5,056 bases of DNA from Comamonas sp. lk (GTDB taxonomy: Bacteria; Pseudomonadota; Gammaproteobacteria; Burkholderiales; Burkholderiaceae_C). The notes beneath the pieces are model-generated. The model did not search any database and was not told the origin of the DNA. It worked only from the letters and a program-made list of their open reading frames with translations. Shown piece by piece: positions 1-5,056 of the stretch; position 1 is the stretch's first letter; each line of letters starts with the position of its first letter. The stretch lies in contig CAMDHL010000173.1 in assembly GCA_945898105.1 (NCBI GenBank), positions 1-5,056 on the forward strand. Direction: 5' to 3'. The position numbers and the translations under genes are program-made.

Positions 1-138
1 CCAACGGCTGCTACGGGCCAGCCAGGTCGCTAGTTCGCCGGGCGCCAGCACTTTGGCGGCAAAGCGCTCGCCATGGCGCTCCAGGCTGGCGCGGATGCGA
101 CGCACATCGCAAATATCCGTGCCTATGCCGAAAATCAT
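1..138 (-). CDS. acpS: Holo-[acyl-carrier-protein] synthase, 5' part only (cut by left edge)
   Basis: AcpS moves the 4'-phosphopantetheine group from coenzyme A to the conserved serine of apo-acyl carrier protein, which activates fatty acid synthesis in the cytoplasm. Only the first 46 codons are in the window. The N-terminus reads [15 protein letters not shown], matching the family signature GIGTDI(V/C)(E/D)xxRI. Asp8 corresponds to the conserved metal/CoA-binding aspartate. [11 protein letters not shown] at about residues 21-31 matches the next conserved helix. The second conserved acidic residue (the glutamate near position 58 in relatives) lies beyond the edge, so completeness of the active site cannot be judged. 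The ATG overlaps the pdxJ TGA in an ATGA of 4 nt (135-138) and has no clear Shine-Dalgarno of its own, suggesting translational coupling to pdxJ. The pdxJ-acpS pairing is a widespread proteobacterial arrangement and supports the call. Confidence 0.93.
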   Translation of the reverse strand, partial: MIFGIGTDICDVRRIRASLERHGERFAAKVLAPGELATWLARSSRW

Positions 139-893
139 GGGCGCAAACACGCCAGATAGGCCATCACCGCGCCTACATAGCCGCGCTCCAGAGCATCACC
201 AATCAGCGCATGCCCGATAGACACTTCTTGCACACCAGGCACCGCACTAATGAACGCGGCCAAGTTATCAAGATTAAGGTCGTGCCCGGCATTGATACCC
301 AAGCCCGCCGCGGTGGCCGCTTGCGCCGCCCTGGCAAAACGCTCCAGTTGCGCCTGCGCACCGGCAGTGCCCCAGGCCGCCGCATAGGGCTCGGTATACA
401 ACTCCACCCGATCCGCACCCACGGCTTTCGCTCCGGCCATGGCATCAGCCTCGGCATCCATGAACAAACTCACGCGCACGCCCCAGGCCTGGGACTGGGC
501 AATTAAGGGCCGCAGCACGGCATCATCTTGCGGAAAACTCCAACCGTGGTCACTGGTGAGCTGGCCTTCCCCGTCCGGCACAAAGGTAAGCTGATGCAAG
601 GGCAGATTACGCGCCACTAGATCGGCAGCCACGTCCATCAGGTTATGCAGCGGGTTACCTTCCACATTAAATTCACGACCCGGCCAGTCCTGCATCAGCT
701 GTGCCAGTTCCAGCACATCACTGCCTCTGATATGCCGCGCGTCGGGGCGCGGGTGCACCGTAATCCCCGAGGCCCCAGCCTCCAAACACAAGGCGGCCGC
801 ACGCGTCACGCTGGGGATGCCCAGATGGCGGGTGTTGCGCACCAAGGCCACTTTATTCAGATTGACAGAAAGCGCAGTGAATGAGGTTTGCAT
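135..893 (-). CDS. pdxJ: Pyridoxine 5'-phosphate synthase, divergent (Bacteroidetes-like) type
   Basis: PdxJ condenses 3-amino-2-oxopropyl phosphate (3-hydroxy-1-aminoacetone 3-phosphate) with 1-deoxy-D-xylulose 5-phosphate to make pyridoxine 5'-phosphate, the ring-closing step of the DXP-dependent vitamin B6 pathway. It is a cytoplasmic TIM-barrel enzyme. The 252 residues compare with 243 in E. coli. Catalytic residues can be placed: His47 and Arg49 in [13 protein letters not shown], Glu78 in EFNVEG, His204 in INAGHDLN, and Gly227-His228 in the phosphate-binding SIGHALIG. The first strand is unusual: it reads [11 protein letters not shown] where most family members have VNIDHxATLRN, so the Asp-His pair that contacts the DXP substrate is Asn13-Lys14. 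EFNVEGNP (74-81) and TSDHGW (113-118) also resemble the Bacteroidetes-type enzyme, from memory. The start has a poor ribosome binding site, but an in-frame TGA lies eight codons upstream and no other start intervenes. It follows recO after 40 nt and overlaps acpS by 4 nt. Confidence 0.95.
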   Translation of the reverse strand: MQTSFTALSVNLNKVALVRNTRHLGIPSVTRAAALCLEAGASGITVHPRPDARHIRGSDVLELAQLMQDWPGREFNVEGNPLHNLMDVAADLVARNLPLHQLTFVPDGEGQLTSDHGWSFPQDDAVLRPLIAQSQAWGVRVSLFMDAEADAMAGAKAVGADRVELYTEPYAAAWGTAGAQAQLERFARAAQAATAAGLGINAGHDLNLDNLAAFISAVPGVQEVSIGHALIGDALERGYVGAVMAYLACLRP

Positions 894-933
894 GGCAAGC
901 GGGCAGTGCCTTTGGTTTCAAAGCTTACAAAGA
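894..933 (-). other. recO-pdxJ spacer with a small A/T-rich hairpin
   Basis: This 40-nt gap separates the recO TGA from the pdxJ ATG. It contains one perfect inverted repeat, CTTTG-GTTT-CAAAG at 910-923 (5-bp stem, 4-nt loop), mostly A-U pairs and with no U-tract after it, so it is not a convincing terminator. The minus-strand sequence just before the ATG is CCGCTTGCC, with no purine-rich Shine-Dalgarno. The nearest candidate, AAAGG, lies about 17 nt upstream of the start, which is too far for normal spacing. I see no -35/-10 pair good enough to call a promoter. Confidence 0.4.
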
Positions 934-1683
934 TCAATAGGACTGAATGTCCACCATCATCTGGCGGGTGCGCAAGCTACGCACCCCGCAATGGTAGTGC
1001 AGCAGCGTGCGCAACATAGGCTTGAGCGCCGCGCTCAGGGGTGCGCAGGTTCGCAGGGTTTCGGTAAAACGGCTGTCCTCGGTCAGCGATGCCTGCAAGG
1101 CAGACCATTGCGTTCCGGTCAAAAAAAACCTGTCATCGCCATGCGCCTGGCGCAGCCCGCCTTCGGGCACCAAGGTATAGGGCTGGTCGGGTTCTAGTGC
1201 TGCCAAGGTCAGCGTTTGCACATCGAGCTGCGGCAGCAGGCCGACTTCGCGCAGCAGCAGCAACTCATAACTGCGAAGCGCCGCTTCCAGTACCTCCTCG
1301 TGCGAGCTGGCCAGCACGGCCACCACGCTGGCATAAACGTCAAACAAAACCGGGTGAGGGTCGTCACGCGCCAAGAGCGTGAGCAAAAGCTCATTGAGGT
1401 AGTAACCCGAAAGCAAGGCCTCGCCGGTAGGCATGACATGGCCGCCCTGCCATTCGGCACTTTTAAGGGTGCGGATTTCGGCGTCTCCCCCGAATGCCAG
1501 ATGCAGGCGCTGCAGGGGCAAAAGCACAGGACGGAAACTCGAGCTAGGCCGTTTGGCGCCTTTAGCGATCAAGGCGAGGCGACCATGGTGGCGGGTAAAC
1601 ACCTCCAAAATCAGACTCGATTCGCTCCAGTCGTAGCGATGCAGTACAAAAGCCGGTTCGTCTGCAATGCGCTTGGCGGCCAT
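934..1683 (-). CDS. recO: DNA repair protein RecO
   Basis: RecO helps load RecA onto SSB-coated single-stranded DNA with RecR (RecF pathway) and anneals complementary strands during gap and break repair. The 249 residues match the usual family length of about 230-260. The N-terminal OB-fold domain covers about residues 8-85, with the typical pattern [20 protein letters not shown] followed by [15 protein letters not shown] (33-46). The helical domain contains the family motif GYYLNELL at 93-100. The C-terminus has [15 protein letters not shown] (227-241), matching the conserved end of the family. Only Cys210 and Cys232 occur in the C-terminal part and there is no CxxC pair, so the zinc ribbon seen in some RecO proteins is absent; I believe this is common in proteobacteria. 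The ATG directly abuts the era TAA (TAAATG), which implies coupled translation. A run of eight T residues on the coding strand (1121-1128) encodes Phe186-Phe187-Leu188. Confidence 0.95.
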   Translation of the reverse strand: MAAKRIADEPAFVLHRYDWSESSLILEVFTRHHGRLALIAKGAKRPSSSFRPVLLPLQRLHLAFGGDAEIRTLKSAEWQGGHVMPTGEALLSGYYLNELLLTLLARDDPHPVLFDVYASVVAVLASSHEEVLEAALRSYELLLLREVGLLPQLDVQTLTLAALEPDQPYTLVPEGGLRQAHGDDRFFLTGTQWSALQASLTEDSRFTETLRTCAPLSAALKPMLRTLLHYHCGVRSLRTRQMMVDIQSY

Positions 1684-2715
1684 TTACTCGTATCCGAAAG
1701 AGCGCACGCGCGCCTCGTCATCGGCCCAACCCGAACGCACCTTGACCCACATTTCAATAAACACTTTGGCATCGAGCAGCTTCTCCAGCTCGACCCGGGT
1801 TTCGGTGCCAATACGCTTGATGCGTTCGCCTTTGTCGCCAATAACCATGGCTTTGTGGCCATCACGCTCGACCACGATGGTGGCGGCAATCCGCAACAAT
1901 CGCTTTTGCTTACCGCGCCCGGCTTCTTCTTCAAATTTGTCGATGACCACGGTCGAGGTGTAGGGCAATTCATCGCCCGTGAGGCGGAATAGTTTTTCCC
2001 GCACGGTTTCACTGGCTAAAAACTTTTCGCTACGGTCGGTCAGTTCATCCTCACCGTACCACCAGGCTTGCTCCGGCAAGTATTTTTCACAAATCCCCAA
2101 CATGCGCTCAATGTCCTTGGCGTTTTTGGCGGACATCGGCACAAATTCGGCAAAGGGGTGGCGCAGCTGCATTTCCTGCAGCCAAGGCGCAATATCGGCA
2201 CGGCGGTTCACCTGATCGAGCTTATTTGCAACGAGCAAGGTGGGCACCTCTTTGCTCAGCAAAGCTAACACCTTGGCATCGGCTTGGTTAAACATGCCGG
2301 CCTCGACCACGAACAAAATCAGGTCTACATCGCCCACCGCACCCATTACGGTTTTGTTCAGCGAGCGATTGAGTGCGTTGTTATGACGGGTCTGAAAACC
2401 GGGCGTATCAACAAAGACAAACTGCGATGCGCCGCGCGTGTGCATACCGGTAATGCGGTGGCGCGTGGTTTGCGCTTTGCGCGAGGTGATACTGATTTTT
2501 TGCCCTACCAAAGCGTTCATTAACGTGGACTTACCTACATTGGGTTTGCCCACAATAGCGACCAAACCGCAGCGCTGCCCGGGGGCGCCCTGCTCGCCGG
2601 CCTCCGACAGGCGTGGCATGGTTTTGAGCAGACCTGCCAGCATGCTGTCCACATCCGGCGCTTCCTGTTCAGGCGCAGCGGGCGGGGGCGAGGTCGGCTT
2701 ATTTTTAGTTGGCAT
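1684..2715 (-). CDS. era: GTPase Era (16S rRNA maturation / 30S assembly) with long N-terminal extension
   Basis: Era is an essential GTPase that binds the 3' end of 16S rRNA and checks 30S subunit maturation, coupled to cell cycle and metabolism. All GTP-binding motifs are intact: G1 GKPNVGKS (56-63), a G2 region with TTRHR (83-87), G3 DTPG (103-106), G4 NKLD (164-167) and G5 SAK (195-197). The C-terminal KH domain carries its GxxG-type loop as GDKGERIK (293-300). The usual length is about 300 residues; this frame gives 343 because about 48 residues rich in Pro, Ala and Glu precede CGLVAIVG. The first ATG overlaps the end of rnc by 11 nt and has no clear Shine-Dalgarno. Internal ATG codons at Met25 (2641-2643, preceded by GGACAGC) and Met33 (2617-2619) would give about 319 or 311 residues and are possible true starts. 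Era next to RNase III is a conserved pairing, since both act on rRNA. Confidence 0.96.
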   Translation of the reverse strand: MPTKNKPTSPPPAAPEQEAPDVDSMLAGLLKTMPRLSEAGEQGAPGQRCGLVAIVGKPNVGKSTLMNALVGQKISITSRKAQTTRHRITGMHTRGASQFVFVDTPGFQTRHNNALNRSLNKTVMGAVGDVDLILFVVEAGMFNQADAKVLALLSKEVPTLLVANKLDQVNRRADIAPWLQEMQLRHPFAEFVPMSAKNAKDIERMLGICEKYLPEQAWWYGEDELTDRSEKFLASETVREKLFRLTGDELPYTSTVVIDKFEEEAGRGKQKRLLRIAATIVVERDGHKAMVIGDKGERIKRIGTETRVELEKLLDAKVFIEMWVKVRSGWADDEARVRSFGYE

Positions 2716-3397
2716 TCGGGGCTTTGGAGTGAATAGTTTGCAGCATCGCGCTGGCAGCGGCTTGCTCGGCGGCGCGGCGCGAGCCGCCTATGCCGCGCTC
2801 GATCAGGGCCAGTTGCGCAATTTCGCAAGCCACGTCAAATGTTTGCTGGTGCGCAGCGCCCAGGGTGTTGACCACTTTGTAGTCGGGCAATGGCATTTTG
2901 CGCGCTTGCAGCCATTCCTGCAATTCGGTTTTCGGGTCTTTACCAATGGCAGCCATGCCGGGGTTCACGTCTAGCTTCTCGAACAATCGTTGTACCAGGC
3001 CTTGCGCTGCGGGGTAACCGGCGTCCAGATAAATCGCGCCAATAATCGCCTCCAGCGCATCGGCCAATATGGACGGACGCTTAGCACCGCCTGAGCGCAT
3101 TTCGCCGTCACCCAATTTAAGCAGGGGCGATAAGCCCAAATCCAAAGCCAACTTATGCAAAGTCTCCTGGCGCACCAGGCTGGCCCGTACGCGCGACAAA
3201 TCACCTTCGGGCAAAGACTGTAGCTTGGCGTACAAAAAATCCGACACCGCCAGACTAAGCACCGAGTCGCCCAAAAATTCCAGCCGCTCGTAATGGTCCG
3301 ATGAAAAGCTGCGGTGAGTTAAAGCCTGCTCCAGCAAAGCCGGATGCTTGAATGGGTGTTGCAGCCGTTGCTGCAATTGCGCAAGCTCGGGCTTCAC
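2705..3397 (-). CDS. rnc: Ribonuclease III (GTG start)
   Basis: RNase III is a homodimeric, Mg2+-dependent endonuclease that cuts double-stranded RNA, including the 30S pre-rRNA precursor and many mRNA and antisense duplexes. The 230 residues fit the family (226 in E. coli). The catalytic domain (about 1-145) contains the signature ERLEFLGDS (37-45), giving acidic residues Glu37, Glu40 and Asp44. Glu64 lies in [13 protein letters not shown], and Asp113 and Glu116 lie in [11 protein letters not shown]; this is the full active-site set. The double-stranded RNA-binding domain spans about 153-222 ([11 protein letters not shown] through [16 protein letters not shown]). The start is GTG at 3395-3397: the same frame has TAA only four codons upstream and no other start between, and the next in-frame Met is residue 100. 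The Shine-Dalgarno AAGGG sits 6 nt before it. It overlaps era by 11 nt and follows lepB after 64 nt. Confidence 0.96.
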   Translation of the reverse strand: MKPELAQLQQRLQHPFKHPALLEQALTHRSFSSDHYERLEFLGDSVLSLAVSDFLYAKLQSLPEGDLSRVRASLVRQETLHKLALDLGLSPLLKLGDGEMRSGGAKRPSILADALEAIIGAIYLDAGYPAAQGLVQRLFEKLDVNPGMAAIGKDPKTELQEWLQARKMPLPDYKVVNTLGAAHQQTFDVACEIAQLALIERGIGGSRRAAEQAAASAMLQTIHSKAPNAN

Positions 3398-3400
3398 ATT

Positions 3401-3429
3401 GCGCCCTTACGTCGCCGCGATACGGGCGC
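3401..3429 (-). promoter_or_regulatory. Possible hairpin covering the rnc ribosome binding site
   Basis: GCGCCC (3401-3406) and GGGCGC (3424-3429) form a perfect all-GC 6-bp stem around a 17-nt loop, and the loop itself contains a small TCG-CGG-CGA hairpin. Reading the mRNA from its 5' side, the second arm of the stem contains the GGG of the rnc Shine-Dalgarno. If folded, it would hinder ribosome entry. A competing 10-nt palindrome, GGCGCGCGCC (3425-3434), overlaps the first arm, so two alternative folds are possible. In GC-rich DNA a stem of this size may also arise by chance. Function is inferred only. Confidence 0.3.
3404..3408 (-). promoter_or_regulatory. Ribosome binding site of rnc (AAGGG)
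   Basis: On the minus strand AAGGG stands 6 nt before the GTG codon that opens rnc and 4 nt before an overlapping ATG at 3397-3399, which is followed at once by TGA. The site supports the GTG as the real start, because initiation at the ATG gives no protein. Three of its bases (GGG, 3404-3406) are also part of a possible 6-bp stem with 3424-3426 and its neighbours. Confidence 0.6.
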
Positions 3430-3440
3430 GCGCCACGCGA

Positions 3441-3464
3441 TGGGACTGGTCTGACCCCAGGTCA
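3441..3464 (-). repeat. Cluster of overlapping short inverted repeats at the lepB 3' end
   Basis: Four short perfect dyads are nested in 24 nt: TGACC-CCA-GGTCA (3452-3464, including the lepB stop codon), GGTC-T-GACC (3448-3456), CTGG...CCAG (3446-3460) and TGGG...CCCA (3441-3459). They compete with one another, so at most one or two could fold at once. No U-run follows on the transcript side, so this is not a standard rho-independent terminator. It could be a weak mRNA hairpin protecting or separating lepB from rnc, a protein-binding dyad, or the remnant of a small repeat. Confidence 0.35.
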
Positions 3465-4427
3465 ATGGAAGGGCCCGACACGCTTGAGGTTGCCGAAGTT
3501 CATCCATACAAAAAAGGCTTTACCCACGATATTTTTCTCGGGCACAAAGCCCCAGTAACGCGAGTCCATGGAGTTGTCGCGGTTGTCACCCATCATGAAA
3601 AAGTGGCCCTCGGGCACTTTGCAGGTCACACCCTCAATGGTGTAATTGCAGCCCTCGGAGCCAGGGAATTTATCGGCACCGGGCACGAAGGCCGGGCGCT
3701 GCTCGTCGTTGAGAACACGATGGCTTTGGGTGCCGAATTTTTCTTCGTATTGCTTGAAGTAGCGCATCGCGTCTTCATCAAAAAATTCGGGTACCGATTC
3801 GGTGGGAACTGCCTGCCCATTAACGGTCAGGCGCTTATTCAGATAGGCCACGGTGTCGCCGGGCACGCCAACTACGCGCTTGATGTAGTCCAAACTGGGC
3901 CTGGGCGGATACCGGAAAACCATCACATCGCCGCGCTGGGGCTTTTCGCCTTCGGTCATCTTGGTGTTAAGCACCGGCAGTCGCAAGCCGTAATGAAATT
4001 TATTGACCAGAATCAAATCGCCTACCAGCAAGGTAGGAATCATCGAGCCCGATGGAATTTTGAAGGGTTCGACGATAAACGAGCGCAGGAAGAACACCGA
4101 AATAATGACCGGGAACAAGCCCGCAGTCCAATCCAACCACCAGGGCTGAGCGAGGATGTCTTCGGCCGCTTGTGCGACATCACCGTCCACGCGGGAAATT
4201 CCTTGTTTTTCTAAACCAGCGCGCCGTTGCTCGTCAGCATCCTGCAGTCGTCGGACCGCAGCCTGGCGTGCCGGCAAAAAATAAAAACGCTCGGCCAACC
4301 AATAGACACCGGTCACGGCCGAGGCCATGAACAACAGGAACGCGAAATTTCCTTCGACCGCACCCATAAACCACGCGCCGGCATAAGCCACAAACGCGGC
4401 AAGTACCAGAGAAGTAATAAAAGGCAT
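3462..4427 (-). CDS. lepB: Signal peptidase I (leader peptidase)
   Basis: LepB cuts signal peptides from exported proteins at the periplasmic face of the inner membrane, using a Ser/Lys catalytic dyad. The 321 residues match E. coli (324). Hydrophobic segments lie at about 3-22, 28-45 and 98-118, with a charged loop at about 46-95. The catalytic domain follows: box B PSGSMIPT with Ser128 as nucleophile, box C around RGDVMVFRYP, box D YIKRVVGVPGD with Lys183 as general base, and box E GDNRDNSMDSRYWGFVP (280-296). Cys260 and Cys269, just before box E, may form a periplasmic disulfide. The start ATG shares its A with the lepA stop (TGATG), and a good Shine-Dalgarno, GGAAG (4432-4436), lies just upstream inside lepA. 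Pairing with lepA is the classical lep operon layout. The three hydrophobic segments imply a cytoplasmic N-terminus, unlike the two-segment E. coli enzyme. Confidence 0.96.
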   Translation of the reverse strand: MPFITSLVLAAFVAYAGAWFMGAVEGNFAFLLFMASAVTGVYWLAERFYFLPARQAAVRRLQDADEQRRAGLEKQGISRVDGDVAQAAEDILAQPWWLDWTAGLFPVIISVFFLRSFIVEPFKIPSGSMIPTLLVGDLILVNKFHYGLRLPVLNTKMTEGEKPQRGDVMVFRYPPRPSLDYIKRVVGVPGDTVAYLNKRLTVNGQAVPTESVPEFFDEDAMRYFKQYEEKFGTQSHRVLNDEQRPAFVPGADKFPGSEGCNYTIEGVTCKVPEGHFFMMGDNRDNSMDSRYWGFVPEKNIVGKAFFVWMNFGNLKRVGPFH

Positions 4428-5056
4428 CAGTCTTCCACCCGCAAAATAGCTAGGAAGGCTTCCTGGGGCACCTCAACCGATCCGATTTGTTTCATGCGTT
4501 TTTTGCCTGCTTTTTGTTTTTCAAGGAGCTTGCGCTTGCGCGAAATATCACCACCGTAGCACTTGGCCAGCACGTTTTTACGCAAGGCTTTGATTGTCTC
4601 ACGCGCAATTACATTCGAGCCGATCGCCGCCTGGATGGCGACGTCATACATCTGGCGGGAAATCACCTCGCGCATCTTGCCGACCACCGCCCGGCCCCGA
4701 TAAGTCGCTTGGGTGCGGTGCACGATGATGGACAACGCATCGACCCGTTCGCTGTTGAGCAAAATATCTACTTTGACGACGTCCGATGCGCGGTATTCTT
4801 TGAACTCGTAGTCCATGGACGCATAACCCCGGCTGACCGATTTGAGCTTGTCAAAAAAGTCCAGCACGATCTCGCCCAAGGGCATGTCATAGGTCAGCAT
4901 TACCTGGCGCCCGTGGTAGGCCATATTGAGCTGCAAACCACGCTTTTGGTTGGCCAGAGTCATCACAGCGCCCACGTACTCTTGCGGCATGTAAAGGTGA
5001 ACCGTCACGATGGGTTCGCGGATTTCGTCCAACTTGCCCTGGTCGGGCATCTTGGA
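4427..5056 (-). CDS. lepA: Elongation factor 4 (LepA), C-terminal 209 residues (cut by right edge)
   Basis: LepA/EF4 is a ribosome-bound translational GTPase related to EF-G, implicated in back-translocation and 30S biogenesis. The window holds about the last third of the usual ~600 residues; the frame stays open to the last base, so the Met codon at 5048-5050 is internal and not a start. The visible part begins in the EF-G domain V-like fold ([20 protein letters not shown]), continues through [20 protein letters not shown] and [11 protein letters not shown], and ends in the LepA-specific C-terminal domain. Its hallmarks are [52 protein letters not shown] and [10 protein letters not shown] near the end. 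The GTPase domain lies outside the window and cannot be checked. The TGA stop shares one base with the lepB ATG, which fits the conserved lepA-lepB operon with coupled translation. Confidence 0.97.
   Translation of the reverse strand, partial: SKMPDQGKLDEIREPIVTVHLYMPQEYVGAVMTLANQKRGLQLNMAYHGRQVMLTYDMPLGEIVLDFFDKLKSVSRGYASMDYEFKEYRASDVVKVDILLNSERVDALSIIVHRTQATYRGRAVVGKMREVISRQMYDVAIQAAIGSNVIARETIKALRKNVLAKCYGGDISRKRKLLEKQKAGKKRMKQIGSVEVPQEAFLAILRVED

Noticed and set aside
1246..1263. CAG-rich triplet run (gcagcagcagcaac-like)
   Set aside because: It encodes the leucine run in the RecO helix (residues 141-144), is short, and needs no repeat explanation.
1216..1992. Plus-strand open frame of 258 codons opposite recO and era
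   Set aside because: It spans the antisense of two genes with clear conserved motifs and shows no family signature; treated as a compositional shadow.
2438..2974. Plus-strand open frame of 178 codons across the era/rnc junction
   Set aside because: It is antisense to the Era GTPase motifs and the RNase III RNA-binding domain, with no domain of its own.
3461..3466. Possible -35 box (TTGACC on the minus strand) for an internal rnc promoter
   Set aside because: At 16-18 nt downstream the sequence is CATCGC-like, with no acceptable -10 box, so no promoter is called.
3348..4214. Long plus-strand open frame of 288 codons opposite lepB
   Set aside because: It is antisense to an unmistakable lepB with all catalytic boxes, has no recognisable domain, and such frames are common opposite GC-rich genes.
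5048..5050. ATG in the lepA frame as a gene start
   Set aside because: The frame continues upstream to the window edge (Ser-Lys before this Met), and the sequence aligns with the interior of LepA, so this Met is internal.
1..5056. A novel defence, mobile or biosynthetic system
   Set aside because: All seven reading frames match well-known housekeeping families in a classical order, and the non-coding DNA totals only about 100 nt.

Overview
The window is a stretch of a housekeeping gene cluster from a betaproteobacterium, read entirely from the minus strand. Transcription order, from the right edge to the left, is lepA (3' part) - lepB - rnc - era - recO - pdxJ - acpS (5' part). This order is the classical rnc/era/recO/pdxJ/acpS supercluster of beta- and gammaproteobacteria. 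The protein sequences look most like Burkholderiales, probably Comamonadaceae or a close relative. Signs of this are the LepB with an extra N-terminal hydrophobic segment and a GCNYTIEG-like region before box E, the Era with a Pro/Ala/Glu-rich N-terminal extension, and RecO without a zinc-ribbon motif. The genus assignment is inference from memory of family members, without a database search.

Layout: lepA C-terminal 209 codons (4427-5056, cut by the right edge); lepB (3462-4427, sharing one base with lepA); a 64-nt spacer; rnc (2705-3397, GTG start); era (1684-2715, 11-nt overlap with rnc); recO (934-1683, starting on the base after the era stop codon); a 40-nt spacer; pdxJ (135-893); acpS (1-138, 4-nt ATGA overlap with pdxJ, cut by the left edge). 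The tight junctions point to one transcript with translational coupling, and its main promoter must lie beyond the right edge. No RNA gene, mobile element, CRISPR array or convincing rho-independent terminator is visible. No gene-free stretch exceeds 64 nt, so the two spacers are the only non-coding DNA.

Functionally, the cluster joins translation and ribosome quality (LepA/EF4, Era), double-stranded RNA processing (RNase III), protein export (LepB), recombinational repair (RecO), vitamin B6 synthesis (PdxJ) and activation of acyl carrier protein (AcpS). This is a conserved housekeeping neighbourhood and I see no new defence or mobile system. The points most worth a second look are a divergent PdxJ whose NIDH substrate-binding motif reads NLNK and which resembles the Bacteroidetes-type enzyme, and the rnc translation start. 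That start has an AUG-UGA start-stop overlapping the GTG start codon, and a hairpin that could cover the ribosome binding site. The gene often found between lepB and rnc (DUF4845) is also missing.
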